Positions 40,354 to 49,258 are shown, counted from the stretch's first letter. The stretch: DNA of 64,000 nucleotides from Antrihabitans cavernicola (GCF_008297975.1 NZ_VLNY01000014.1:1-64000), one strand, 5' to 3'. Numbers and translations are program-made. Notes: generated by a model from the sequence alone, not told the origin.

Positions 40354-42042
40354 CTACACCCTCTTGGTATCGAAGCTAGCGCGTTCGCCGGTCCCGTACC
40401 GTCTCAGCGCCCCTTCCGGCCCAGCCGCGTTGGGCCGGATGAAGATCCAGTTCTGCCATGCAGTGAGTCGACCGAAGATCTTGGTCTCCACCGTCTCCGG
40501 CCCGACGAAGCGATGGTTCGCCTCCATGCCGGTCAGTGCGTCCGGCGACAGGGACGCGCGCTCTTCCAGAGCAATGCGAATTTCGTCTTCGAAATCGATG
40601 TCATCGAGTGCCATGGTCACCAGCCCGAGCGCATCGGCATCGGCCGCGGTCAAAGGATTTCCGATTCCAGCGTGCGCCGCCTCGAGTTGATCCTTGTGGC
40701 CGTAGAACCGAGATTCCACGCGACTCAGTCCATTGCTCATCGGGTACGCGCCGAAGTTGGCTTCCGAGAGGGTGATTGCGGCAGGCGTCGCGTCTGGATT
40801 CACATCTTCATACACACCGTCGAGCATGTACTGACGGTCGCACGCGAACGCCAACTCGGCGAGGAAACCGACAAACGCACTACCGGGCTCTATCACCGCG
40901 AACAAACTCCGACTGGTCACATCCAGTCGTTTCACGGTGCGTTTGTAGTACTGCCGAATCTCGTTGACCAGCCAGTCGTCGGACAGATCTGCGAGCTGAT
41001 CGTCATATGCCGCAACCAGATCGCTGTCGCCTTCAACGCGAATCACCCAGGTACCCAGCTCCGGCTCGTTGGTCCGCAAGCGCAGAATCAGGTCGTCCAA
41101 TTCGCGAGTCACGGCCAGCGGCCAGTAATCCACACCTTGCTCCGAAACTCCCGCCGCGTCTGCGGGCGGTGGCCCGTCGGGTCCGCTGACGACGACGTCG
41201 ACGCGGCGTTCACCACGCTTGCACTCGGCGCTGACGTAGCGATAGCGCAAGGCGTCGCCCGTCTCGTCACGCTCGATCGGCGTGAGTATCACTCCCGTTG
41301 CGTCGTCCGGCCGATTCGATTTCGCGGCAGCGGCATCGGCGCGCCCACGAACGGTCTCGTCGAATTTGCCGCGCGGAACAGTCTCGTCCACCAGCCCCCA
41401 CTCGACGGCGGTCGCACCTCGGACGCCCTCGGACTTCGTCGCGAAAATGTCCGCACGATCCTTGCGCACCTTGCGCTTGTCCACGACGCGCGTGAGTCCG
41501 CCCGTACCGGGTAATACGCCGAGCAGCGGCACCTCGGGTAGCGACACCGCCGACGACCCGTCGTCGATCAATACGATCTGATCACATGCAACGGCGAGTT
41601 CGTAGCCACCGCCTGCGGACGTTCCGTTGACCGCCGCAATATAGGTCTGCCCCGAGTTCTGCGTCGCGTCCTCGATGCCGTTGCGCGTTTCGTTGGTGAA
41701 CTTGCAGAAGTTCACCTTCCACGAGTGCGTCGACTGCGCGAGCATCCGAATATTGGCTCCAGCGCAGAACATTCGTTCCAGTCCGCCGGTGACCACCACC
41801 GACTTGACCTCTGGATGCTCGAATCGCAGTCGCTGGACAGCGTCGTACAACTCGATGTCCACGCCCAGGTCGTAGGAGTTCATCTTCAGTTCGTAGCCAG
41901 GTACCAGGCCACCTTGTGGATCGACCGCGAGCGTCAACGTCGCTACTACGCCGTCGACATCGAGGCTCCAGTGCTTGTAGTCGGACGGCTTCGTGTCGAA
42001 GTCGACCTCGAGTGTCTCAGGCGCCGGGGCTGTGACGGTCAT
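40354..42042 (-). CDS. boxC: 2,3-epoxybenzoyl-CoA dihydrolase BoxC
   Basis: This 562-residue protein contains two crotonase-like domains, as known BoxC (about 556 residues) does: the first with GLERMFCAGANIRMLAQSTH and AAVNGTSAGGGYELAVACDQ, the second with FAVIEPGSAFVGFLAELAFA. It opens the epoxide ring of 2,3-epoxybenzoyl-CoA hydrolytically, releasing formate and yielding 3,4-dehydroadipyl-CoA semialdehyde. It follows the small GNAT-like gene by 33 bp and precedes the ligase gene by four. Confidence 0.9.
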   Translation of the reverse strand: MTVTAPAPETLEVDFDTKPSDYKHWSLDVDGVVATLTLAVDPQGGLVPGYELKMNSYDLGVDIELYDAVQRLRFEHPEVKSVVVTGGLERMFCAGANIRMLAQSTHSWKVNFCKFTNETRNGIEDATQNSGQTYIAAVNGTSAGGGYELAVACDQIVLIDDGSSAVSLPEVPLLGVLPGTGGLTRVVDKRKVRKDRADIFATKSEGVRGATAVEWGLVDETVPRGKFDETVRGRADAAAAKSNRPDDATGVILTPIERDETGDALRYRYVSAECKRGERRVDVVVSGPDGPPPADAAGVSEQGVDYWPLAVTRELDDLILRLRTNEPELGTWVIRVEGDSDLVAAYDDQLADLSDDWLVNEIRQYYKRTVKRLDVTSRSLFAVIEPGSAFVGFLAELAFACDRQYMLDGVYEDVNPDATPAAITLSEANFGAYPMSNGLSRVESRFYGHKDQLEAAHAGIGNPLTAADADALGLVTMALDDIDFEDEIRIALEERASLSPDALTGMEANHRFVGPETVETKIFGRLTAWQNWIFIRPNAAGPEGALRRYGTGERASFDTKRV

Positions 42043-42075
42043 CGTGTACCTCTCGTATGTGCTCTCAGTGACGCT

Positions 42076-42438
42076 TCAGAAACGCTGCTGATCCGGGTCG
42101 ACGTAGCCGCCCGCCTCTTCGTTTCCCGGCCCACGATCGACAGCGGCATCGAACACAGGACCCACTGTCCGCGTGGCCATGTCGTGCGAAGGTGCAGCAC
42201 CGACGCGTTTGCTCAGCGTTGCCGACCGATCGGCGCCGCTGAAGCCGCGATCCTCCAACCATTGCCGGACTGCATCGAGATGAGGGTGCTCCGGGGCGAA
42301 TCGTGTTGTACACGTAGTTGACCCGCGCCGCGATGCTTCGCGTTCGAGTCCGTCGAGGACGAAACTGCCGACTCCCCTACTCATCGCTGACGAATCCACG
42401 GCAAGGAGCACCTCGGCGTCACCCCAGTGCAGCGTCAC
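42076..42438 (-). CDS. Small GNAT-like protein between boxB and boxC
   Basis: This 120-residue protein starts with GTG two bases after the boxB stop. Its middle, SAMSRGVGSFVLDGLEREA, resembles the acetyl-CoA loop (motif A) of GNAT acetyltransferases, and FAPEHPHLDAVRQWLEDRGF resembles the following helix; the N-terminal strands are short. No signal peptide. I do not recognise a named family. Position inside the box operon suggests an accessory role, perhaps CoA-thioester binding, but this is inference. Confidence 0.5.
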   Translation of the reverse strand: MTLHWGDAEVLLAVDSSAMSRGVGSFVLDGLEREASRRGSTTCTTRFAPEHPHLDAVRQWLEDRGFSGADRSATLSKRVGAAPSHDMATRTVGPVFDAAVDRGPGNEEAGGYVDPDQQRF

Positions 42439-42440
42439 GA

Positions 42441-43922
42441 CTACGCCAGCGCTTCCTCGCGCAGGTGCACGTAATCGAATTCGACTGGCTGATCGTTGAT
42501 TCCGGTCTGCGGCGGCGCGATCCAACCCGCGAAGTCGCCCAGGTCGTAGTGCGGAACCATCAAAGCGGCGACAGCGGCGCGGTCGTCGTCGTTCGGCAGC
42601 CATCCGACAGCTTTACCCTGCCATTCCGCCTTGCTCAACAACTCACCATCGGGCGACACGAAGTGTTCGGCGAAGGTTCCGACGCGACGGTTGAAGCCCT
42701 CGTGCGGCAGATACAAGCGCTCTTCGAGGCCGGCGTCTTCGAGCGCCTGATTCCAGCGCCGTACACCGTTCTCACAGTCGGCCACGTATTCGTCACGCAG
42801 ATCGAGGTTCAAGGCCGTCAGTGCGGGCACGTCCTCTTCGACGATCTTGCCGTCACGGACCAGACGCACCCGATACGTCGCATCCTTGAGTTCGTGATCA
42901 TCTTTGCGTCGGGTCTCCTGCCACCGCCCCTTGAGACCGCCGGTGTAATAGGCCGCAACGTTGGTGGACTGTTCCGAGCCGAAGAGATCCATCGACACCG
43001 AGAACTGAAAGTTGAGGTACTTCTGGATCACGGTCAACGGAATTCCGCCGTGCTCCAGAATGTCAGCGGTCTTGTGCTGCACCATCAATTCGGCGGTGCG
43101 CTCGACTGTGCGCTGCACGCCGGTGGTCCCGACGAACATGTGATGCGCTTCTTCCTTGAGCATGAATTCACAGGTCCGAGCGAGCGGGTCGAACGCAGAT
43201 TCCTTGAGCGTGCCCAACTGATACTTGCCGTCGCGATCGGTGAAGTAGGTGAACATGAAGAACTGCAGCCAGTCGGTGGTCTCCTCGTTGAACGCTCCGA
43301 GAATGCGAGGCGAGTCGAGATCGCCGGAGTTTCGCTTGAGCAACTGCTCCGCCTCTTCACGACCTTCCCTACCGAAATACGCCTGAAGGAGATACACCAT
43401 TGCCCAGAGGTGACGACCCTCTTCGACGTTGACCTGGAACAGGTTTCGCAAATCGTAGAGGCTCGGCGCGGTGTTGCCGAGGACACGCTGCTGTTCGACC
43501 GATGCGGGTTCGGTGTCGCCCTGCACGGTGATCAATCGCATCAACTCGGCGCGATACTCGCCGGGAACCTCCTGCCACGCCGGCTCGCCCTTGTGCTTCC
43601 CGAACGCCACCGTGCGTTCGGGATTCTGCTCGGCGAGGAATATCCCCCAGCGATATTCCTCCATGGGCACGTGGTCGAAATGCGCCCAGCCGTCACGCCC
43701 CACGGCGATCGCGGTCCGCAGGTAGACGTCCTTGGTCGGCAGCGCCGGTCCAAGCGTCCTCCACCAATCCAGAAACTTCGGTTGCCAACTTTCCAGCGCA
43801 CGCTGCAGGCGACGATCGCCGGCCAAGTTCACGTTGTTGGGAATTCGCTCGGAGTAGTCGATAGTGCTGACCGGGCCCGTTGGGGCCGGTGCCGAGCCGG
43901 TGCGTTCGTCGCGAACAGTCAT
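42441..43922 (-). CDS. boxB: Benzoyl-CoA 2,3-epoxidase BoxB
   Basis: This 493-residue enzyme is the diiron oxygenase component of the box pathway. Two ExxH-type iron-binding motifs are visible: VEEGRHLWAMVY and KEEAHHMFVG. It converts benzoyl-CoA, O2 and NADPH-derived electrons to 2,3-epoxybenzoyl-CoA. AGGAGG precedes the ATG, and a promoter with a TGTAGA-type dyad lies at 43961-44002. It is the first gene of the operon. No BoxA fusion protein is encoded; separate ferredoxin and reductase genes follow downstream. Confidence 0.92.
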   Translation of the reverse strand: MTVRDERTGSAPAPTGPVSTIDYSERIPNNVNLAGDRRLQRALESWQPKFLDWWRTLGPALPTKDVYLRTAIAVGRDGWAHFDHVPMEEYRWGIFLAEQNPERTVAFGKHKGEPAWQEVPGEYRAELMRLITVQGDTEPASVEQQRVLGNTAPSLYDLRNLFQVNVEEGRHLWAMVYLLQAYFGREGREEAEQLLKRNSGDLDSPRILGAFNEETTDWLQFFMFTYFTDRDGKYQLGTLKESAFDPLARTCEFMLKEEAHHMFVGTTGVQRTVERTAELMVQHKTADILEHGGIPLTVIQKYLNFQFSVSMDLFGSEQSTNVAAYYTGGLKGRWQETRRKDDHELKDATYRVRLVRDGKIVEEDVPALTALNLDLRDEYVADCENGVRRWNQALEDAGLEERLYLPHEGFNRRVGTFAEHFVSPDGELLSKAEWQGKAVGWLPNDDDRAAVAALMVPHYDLGDFAGWIAPPQTGINDQPVEFDYVHLREEALA

Positions 43923-43960
43923 GGATTGGCCTCCTGAGAGAGCTGATCGGCGCTACTCAT

Positions 43961-44002
43961 ACTCTACAGTCCTATTGCGATACGTACAGCGTTCTGTAGA
44001 AC
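43961..44002 (-). promoter_or_regulatory. boxB promoter with PaaX-type operator half-sites
   Basis: On the minus strand, ACTGTAGAGT (43970-43961) contains a -10-like TAGAGT, and 28 bases upstream of it GTTCTGTAGAAC (43991-44002) is a near-perfect palindrome. The same ACTGTAGAGT recurs exactly at the amidohydrolase promoter (44906-44915). Likely bound by the nearby PaaX regulator. Confidence 0.6.
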
Positions 44003-44034
44003 TTAATGTCGAGTATCCGGTCTCTCGTAGTCGG

Positions 44035-44898
44035 TCACGTCGTGACCGTCAAACGCGGGAACACTCGAAGTGCGTTGCCTGCCAACACATTGGACAACAC
44101 GTCGTCTGGGAGGCCGATGCCGGCGAGCGCCTCGACATTGCGACGAACGCCAGGCACGCCCGGCCAGTCCGTTCCGAAGATCATCTTCTGGGCGAGTCGT
44201 GCGAGATCGAATCGCTGGTAATACTCCGGCAACTTCTTCGGTGGCAGTCCTGCAAGGTCGAGCCACACATTGGCCTTCGCCTGCGCCAGATACGCCGCGA
44301 CGTCGTACCACCAGCCGCGCCCTCCGTGCGCGAACACGAACTGCAGATCGGTGAAGTAGTCGATCGCGTCCAGCAATAGTTCCGGATTTCCGCGACTGGT
44401 CTGCGACCCTGGAAAACTCGATGTGCCCGAGTGAAAGATGACGGGGACACCGTTGTCGCTACAGTGCGCGTACACCGGATAGAGGTCTTTGTCGCCCGGA
44501 TCGAAGGCACCGTGCACCGGATGCAACTTCAGTGCGACCGCGCCGAGGTCGAGCTGCCGGCGCACTTCACCGACAAGCGGAAAGTGCAGATGCGGATTGA
44601 CATTGGCGACGAGCGCGAATCGTTCGGGATTGCATTCGACGATGGGCAGGTTGTGTTCGATCGGCTGAATTCCGGTGGCGCGCGGGCTGTATTCGCAGAA
44701 CAGCAGTGCGCGATCGACGCCTTCCTCGGCGAGCAACCGATCGAGACGCTCGGGAACAGGTTCACCAGCGGCGTCGTACACATCCCGCCACGGGTAGTCC
44801 TTGGCGAACGTCTCCGCCCACTCCACCCAGGACGGGGCGAGAGTGGCGAGGTGCGGAGTGTGTACGTGCGCATCGATAACGACTCGGCCGTCGATCAT
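44035..44898 (-). CDS. Amidohydrolase (TIM-barrel, PF04909 type)
   Basis: This 287-residue protein has the metal-dependent amidohydrolase fold: HVHTPHL near the N-terminus, KLHPVHGAF, PVIFHSGTS, FVFAHGGRGWWYD and FGTDWPGVPG at the barrel ends. Family members hydrolyse or decarboxylate cyclic acids and lactones. The ATG was preferred to a GTG three codons upstream because a -10-like TAGAGT lies seven bases before it (possible leaderless mRNA). It diverges from paaX and sits upstream of boxB, sharing its operator word. Substrate unknown. Confidence 0.8.
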   Translation of the reverse strand: MIDGRVVIDAHVHTPHLATLAPSWVEWAETFAKDYPWRDVYDAAGEPVPERLDRLLAEEGVDRALLFCEYSPRATGIQPIEHNLPIVECNPERFALVANVNPHLHFPLVGEVRRQLDLGAVALKLHPVHGAFDPGDKDLYPVYAHCSDNGVPVIFHSGTSSFPGSQTSRGNPELLLDAIDYFTDLQFVFAHGGRGWWYDVAAYLAQAKANVWLDLAGLPPKKLPEYYQRFDLARLAQKMIFGTDWPGVPGVRRNVEALAGIGLPDDVLSNVLAGNALRVFPRLTVTT

Positions 44899-44905
44899 CA
44901 ACAAC

Positions 44906-44916
44906 ACTCTACAGTT
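44906..44916 (-). promoter_or_regulatory. Amidohydrolase promoter/operator word
   Basis: ACTCTACAGTT on the plus strand (ACTGTAGAGT on the minus) repeats the boxB promoter word exactly over ten bases; its TAGAGT would be the -10. It lies in the divergent amidohydrolase/paaX region. Confidence 0.55.
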
Positions 44917-45071
44917 GATTTCCGAACCAGTCCGCGAATGTCATACTTCGAACCGACCGGCTCGCGACACGACAGGAAGCTCCACAGCTTGCCGATCCGA
45001 CGCAGTAGGTTGGGCGAACGCACGATCGAGTTGACGCGGTCGAACCGAGTCACGCCTGTAGGGGGCGCAAC

Positions 45072-45938
45072 ATGACACTTGTCGAAGATGCCGAGGAAGG
45101 CGTGCAGGCCGCGGGTTCGCGACGGCGCCAAGCCGGATCTGCCAGCGCGCGCGGATTGCTGTTGACCGTCCTCGGCGAATTCGTCCACCCACGCGGTGTA
45201 CCGGTGTGGACAGCGACGGTGGTCGAGGCCCTCGCGATGCTCGACATCGAAGAGAAGTCCGCACGGCAGGCCATAGCGCGGTCGGCGAACGAAGGCCTGC
45301 TGGAGTCCGAGCGATCCGGTCGGCGTGTGTGCTGGCACATCACCGCACCGGGAACTCGGTTGCTCTCGGAGGGAACTCGTCGGATCTACACGTTTCTGAC
45401 CAACACGCCACCGTGGGACGGCCGCTGGCTCGTACTGTCCGTCGCAATTCCGGAGACGCAGCGCCAACTGCGCCACAAACTTCGCACACGGCTGACCTGG
45501 CTCGGAATGGGATCGCCGAGCCCTGGTATTTGGATCCTGCCCGATGTCGGCAGGGAGAGCGAGGTTGCCGAGGTGGTCAGCGACCTCGGGCTCGACGAGC
45601 GCGCGTTCGCCTGGACCGGATCGGTTGCGTCCATAGGCAATCCGTCGACGATGATCGCCGACGCTTGGTCGCTCGACGAGGTCGAGCGGCTCTACGACGA
45701 GTTCATCTCGACCTTCACCGACGCCGATGGCGCGACACCGCAGGCCGCGTTCATCTCTCAGATACGCCTGGTCCAGGCGTGGCGCCGGTTTCCGTTCCTC
45801 GATCCGGCTCTCCCCCGTGAGCTCCTCGACCACGACTGGCCAGGACCCGACGCCGCCGTTCTCTTCCATCGCAAGCACGACCGGCTGCACGCCAAGGCGC
45901 AGAGCTTCTGGACAGACCTCGTGAGCCGGACGTCATAG
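45072..45938 (+). CDS. PaaX-family transcriptional regulator
   Basis: This 288-residue protein has the PaaX layout: N-terminal winged helix (about 30-90, EKSARQAIARSANEGLLESE), a central domain (DGRWLVLSVAIPETQRQLRH), and a C-terminal domain (AFISQIRLVQAWRRFPFLDP, then PRELLDHDWPG). PaaX proteins repress aromatic-acid operons and sense the CoA thioester. Here the likely effector is benzoyl-CoA or an analogue (inference). GGGGG lies six bases before the ATG, overlapped by CTGTAG. TGTAGA-type words occur at the boxB, amidohydrolase and activator promoters nearby. Confidence 0.82.
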   Translation: MTLVEDAEEGVQAAGSRRRQAGSASARGLLLTVLGEFVHPRGVPVWTATVVEALAMLDIEEKSARQAIARSANEGLLESERSGRRVCWHITAPGTRLLSEGTRRIYTFLTNTPPWDGRWLVLSVAIPETQRQLRHKLRTRLTWLGMGSPSPGIWILPDVGRESEVAEVVSDLGLDERAFAWTGSVASIGNPSTMIADAWSLDEVERLYDEFISTFTDADGATPQAAFISQIRLVQAWRRFPFLDPALPRELLDHDWPGPDAAVLFHRKHDRLHAKAQSFWTDLVSRTS

Positions 45939-45970
45939 TTCGACACTTGCCTTGACGTCGGCGCAATCAG

Positions 45971-45978
45971 TGTAGAAC
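45971..45978 (+). promoter_or_regulatory. TGTAGAAC word before the activator gene
   Basis: TGTAGAAC here matches the 3' half of the boxB dyad (43995-44002) exactly and lies 37 bases before the GAF-AAA-Fis gene start. It may extend PaaX control or serve as its -10 region. Confidence 0.4.
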
Positions 45979-46014
45979 ATTGAAGGTGACCCACACCACG
46001 CCGAGCGGAACCCT

Positions 46015-47673
46015 ATGACGAACTCCCTTGTCCGCGAGGAAATCGCGCTGTCGTGGCGTCGTGCGCGCCAAAGCGGGTTGCAACCAGCCGATTCCCTCGA
46101 CAGCGTTCCGGTGTCCGACGTCGACCGACGTAGCCGCCTACTTGCCGCAGCCAATCCGGTACTCGACGGCATGGAGAGCGTTCTCGACGGTTCCGGATAT
46201 TGCGTCCTGCTCGCCGATCGCGACGCCGTTCTGGTCGATCTGCGATTCGGCACCAACACCAGATTGCACGACGTGGTGTCCGATACCGGCGCTGTCCTCG
46301 GTCGACCGTTCACCGAGCAGACATCCGGCACCAACTCCATCGCGACGGTGCACGAATTGCATGCTCCGCTCGCAGTTCGCGGAACCGAGCACTACATCGA
46401 AGCGATGAAGCGGTTCAGTTGCTACGGATATCCCCTGCTGCATCCCGCGACGCGAAGACTCGAAGGCGTCTTGGACATCACTTTCCTTGCAGCGGAGGAC
46501 AATCCATTGTTGGAACCGATGCTGACGCACGCCGCACGCGACATTGCCGGACGGCTGCTGGAAGAGACGCGGTGGAGCGAACAGTTGCTTTTCAGCGCGT
46601 TCCAACAGGCATCGGCCCGCCGACGCGGGCGAGCGGTGATCGCCATCGCCGACGAGTTGCTGCTGGAGAACACCCATGCCGGTCAGATCGTCGACGCCGT
46701 GGACCATGCCGCACTGCGTTCCCTGACCGATCGCGCCGTACGCCGGAGCGGCGTAGTGCAACAGATGACGCTCAGTTCGGGACTTCGCGCATCGGTTCGG
46801 TGGGAACGACCGGTCTCAGGCGCGGGAATCGTCATCGAGATCGACCCGTGCGACGACACCCACAGTGCGCTCATCGGCGCCTGGGTCCCCAAGTCCAGGC
46901 GCGCCGAGATCCCCGACGTCGACAGCCACGTCGCCGACGTCCGTCGCGACCGGACCACTGTGTGCGTGGTGGGCGAACCGGGCTCGGGGCGTACCACCAC
47001 ACTGGCGGCGATCATGGCCGATCACGAGCCGCGACAGTTCGACAGCGCCGACCTGGTCGGCCGCCAACCCGCTGCGTGGCTGGCAACCGTGGAGCAGGCG
47101 TTGGCGGATCCCGAGCGACCGATCACCATCGAGAACGTGCACCTGCTGCCGTCGATCGTGGCCCGCGATCTGTACGAGAAGCTGCATGCATCGACAGCCT
47201 GGTTTGCGCTGTCCAGCACCCCAGCGGAGGCGCTCGATCACGAGCATCGGCATCTGGTAACCGGCTGCCGAACCACCATCGCGCTGACGCCACTTCGCAT
47301 GCGCAAGCACGACATTCCCGAATTGGTCCGCGCGATGCTCACCGGACTCCCACACGGCGACAAGATCCGCTTCACCCCCGCAGCCATGACCGCGTTGATC
47401 GGATACGACTGGCCGGGCAACATCGCCGAACTCGCCGCCGAAGTCGCGGCGGCGGCAGGCAGGCACTCTGCGGGCGACATCACGCCGGACGATCTGGTAC
47501 GCCCGCGCCAGACTCCGCCGAACGGGCTCACCGCGTTGGATACCGCGCTGCGTGAGGCCATCGTCGCGGAGTTGGCCCGCAACGGCGGCAACAAGCGCAA
47601 CACCGCACAGCGTCTGGGCATCAGCCCGACGACGCTGTACAAGCGGATGCGCGGCCTCGGCATCGCAGGCTGA
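46015..47673 (+). CDS. GAF-AAA-Fis activator (AcoR-like, lacks GAFTGA)
   Basis: This 552-residue regulator has a GAF sensor (about 30-200), an AAA-type domain with a Walker A-like GEPGSGRTTT (Arg for Lys), the second region LRMRKHDIPELV and YDWPGNIAELAAEV, and a Fis helix-turn-helix (NGGNKRNTAQRLGISPTTLY). The GAFTGA loop needed to contact sigma-54 is absent and the ATPase is shortened, in line with actinobacteria that lack sigma-54. It precedes an aldehyde dehydrogenase and NDMA-type alcohol dehydrogenase, which it likely activates in response to an alcohol or aldehyde. Confidence 0.8.
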   Translation: MTNSLVREEIALSWRRARQSGLQPADSLDSVPVSDVDRRSRLLAAANPVLDGMESVLDGSGYCVLLADRDAVLVDLRFGTNTRLHDVVSDTGAVLGRPFTEQTSGTNSIATVHELHAPLAVRGTEHYIEAMKRFSCYGYPLLHPATRRLEGVLDITFLAAEDNPLLEPMLTHAARDIAGRLLEETRWSEQLLFSAFQQASARRRGRAVIAIADELLLENTHAGQIVDAVDHAALRSLTDRAVRRSGVVQQMTLSSGLRASVRWERPVSGAGIVIEIDPCDDTHSALIGAWVPKSRRAEIPDVDSHVADVRRDRTTVCVVGEPGSGRTTTLAAIMADHEPRQFDSADLVGRQPAAWLATVEQALADPERPITIENVHLLPSIVARDLYEKLHASTAWFALSSTPAEALDHEHRHLVTGCRTTIALTPLRMRKHDIPELVRAMLTGLPHGDKIRFTPAAMTALIGYDWPGNIAELAAEVAAAAGRHSAGDITPDDLVRPRQTPPNGLTALDTALREAIVAELARNGGNKRNTAQRLGISPTTLYKRMRGLGIAG

Positions 47674-47677
47674 TTTC

Positions 47678-47692
47678 GTCCAGAACCTGGAC
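47678..47692. promoter_or_regulatory. Activator-site candidate GTCCAGAACCTGGAC
   Basis: A perfect 6-3-6 inverted repeat lies just after the activator stop and 72 bp before the aldehyde dehydrogenase start. Position and symmetry fit an upstream activating sequence for the Fis-type regulator. Confidence 0.6.
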
Positions 47693-47764
47693 ACTCACGG
47701 AGCGTGATCGGCGTCACCATCGGTATATGCACACCCGTGCACCGATGCAAGGAGACGTTCCACA

Positions 47765-49225
47765 ATGACTGCAACGACCGCCCTGTTGAACGTAGAGAAT
47801 CTGTACATCGGCGGTGACTGGGTCAGACCCAGTTCGTCGGCTCGAATCGAGGTGCGTTCCGCAAGCACGGAACAGGTGATCGGGTCTGTTCCCGAAGCCG
47901 CCGAGGCCGATGTCGACGCCGCCGTCGCCGCCGCCCGTGCCGCATTCGACGATCCCACCGGCTGGAGCACGTGGGAGCCCGCCAAACGTGCCGACACCCT
48001 CGACCGCCTCGCCGACGAGCTCGAATCCCGCAGTGAAGAGATGTCCCAGCGCGTTGCTGCACAGAACGGCATGCCGATCGCCATTGCGCGACAGCTGGAA
48101 GGCGGCTTTCCGCTTGCCGTCATCCGCTTCTACTCGGGCCTGCTGCGCACCACGTCCTTCGAATCGTCACACCCCCACATGCTGGGCGGCACCACAACCG
48201 TTGTGCGCGAACCGATCGGCGTGGTCGGCGCGATCGCACCGTGGAACTTCCCCCAGACCCTCGCCGCATTCAAATACGCACCTGCTCTTGCCGCCGGTTG
48301 CACCCTGGTGCTGAAGCCGTCCCCGGAGACCGTCCTGGACTCGGCGTTGTTCGCCGATGCCGTGCAGGCTGCTGGAGTTCCTGCCGGTGTGATCAACGTG
48401 GTGCCGGGCGGCCGCGAGATCGGCGCCTATCTTGTGTCGCACCCAGATGTCGACAAGGTCGCGTTCACCGGTTCCACGGCTGCCGGTCGGTCGATCGCGG
48501 AGACGTGCGGCAAGCTGTTGCGTCCTGTCACGTTGGAGCTCGGCGGAAAGTCGGCGGCCATCGTGCTCGACGACGCGGAGTTGGACCTCGCGACCATCGG
48601 CGAGAAGCTCTTCGGCGCAACGCTTCTCAACAACGGCCAGACGTGCTTCCTCGGGACCCGCGTTCTGGCTCCCCGCAGTCGCTACGACGAGGTGGTCGGC
48701 GTATTCGAAGCCTTGGCCAATTCGCTCGCAGTCGGCGATGCCCTCGATCCGGCCACGCAGATCGGCCCGATGGCCAGCGAAAGACAACGCGAGCGGGTGG
48801 AGGGCTACATCGCCAAGGGCAGCGGCGACGGCGCCCGCCTTGTCACCGGCGGCGGTAGGCCGAAGGGCCAGGACCGCGGCTGGTTCGTCGAGCCGACGAT
48901 CTTCGCGGACGTCGACAACAACCACACCATCGCCCGTGAAGAGATCTTCGGACCTGTGCTGTCGGTGATTCCGTACAGCGACGACGACGACGCCATCCGG
49001 ATCGCGAACGATTCCGCCTTCGGACTCGGCGGCACCGTGTGGACCTCGGACGACGACCGCGGGCTGAGCGTCGCGAAGCGAGTCCGCACCGGAACCATCG
49101 GCATCAACACCTACCTGCCCGATCCGAGTTCGCCGTTCGGCGGCGTCAAGGACAGCGGCATCGGTCGCGAACTGGGACCGGACGCGATCGGAAATTTCCA
49201 GCAGGTCAAGTCCATCTACCGCTGA
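47765..49225 (+). CDS. NAD(P)-dependent aldehyde dehydrogenase
   Basis: This 486-residue enzyme has the ALDH superfamily signature: catalytic Glu in LELGGKSAA, catalytic Cys in NNGQTCFLG, cofactor region GAIAPWNFPQTL and FTGSTAAGRS. It oxidises an aldehyde to the acid. It follows the GAF-AAA-Fis gene and lies 33 bp before the NDMA-type alcohol dehydrogenase, so the pair converts an alcohol to an acid. A role as the box-pathway semialdehyde dehydrogenase (BoxD) cannot be excluded. Confidence 0.88.
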   Translation: MTATTALLNVENLYIGGDWVRPSSSARIEVRSASTEQVIGSVPEAAEADVDAAVAAARAAFDDPTGWSTWEPAKRADTLDRLADELESRSEEMSQRVAAQNGMPIAIARQLEGGFPLAVIRFYSGLLRTTSFESSHPHMLGGTTTVVREPIGVVGAIAPWNFPQTLAAFKYAPALAAGCTLVLKPSPETVLDSALFADAVQAAGVPAGVINVVPGGREIGAYLVSHPDVDKVAFTGSTAAGRSIAETCGKLLRPVTLELGGKSAAIVLDDAELDLATIGEKLFGATLLNNGQTCFLGTRVLAPRSRYDEVVGVFEALANSLAVGDALDPATQIGPMASERQRERVEGYIAKGSGDGARLVTGGGRPKGQDRGWFVEPTIFADVDNNHTIAREEIFGPVLSVIPYSDDDDAIRIANDSAFGLGGTVWTSDDDRGLSVAKRVRTGTIGINTYLPDPSSPFGGVKDSGIGRELGPDAIGNFQQVKSIYR

Positions 49226-49258
49226 CCGCACACGAACCTCTACAAGGAGCACCCGCAC

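Noticed and set aside
40339-41514. 391-codon plus-strand open frame
   Set aside because: Antisense to boxC; no domain recognised.
42318-43937. 539-codon plus-strand open frame
   Set aside because: Antisense to boxB, which has clear diiron motifs.
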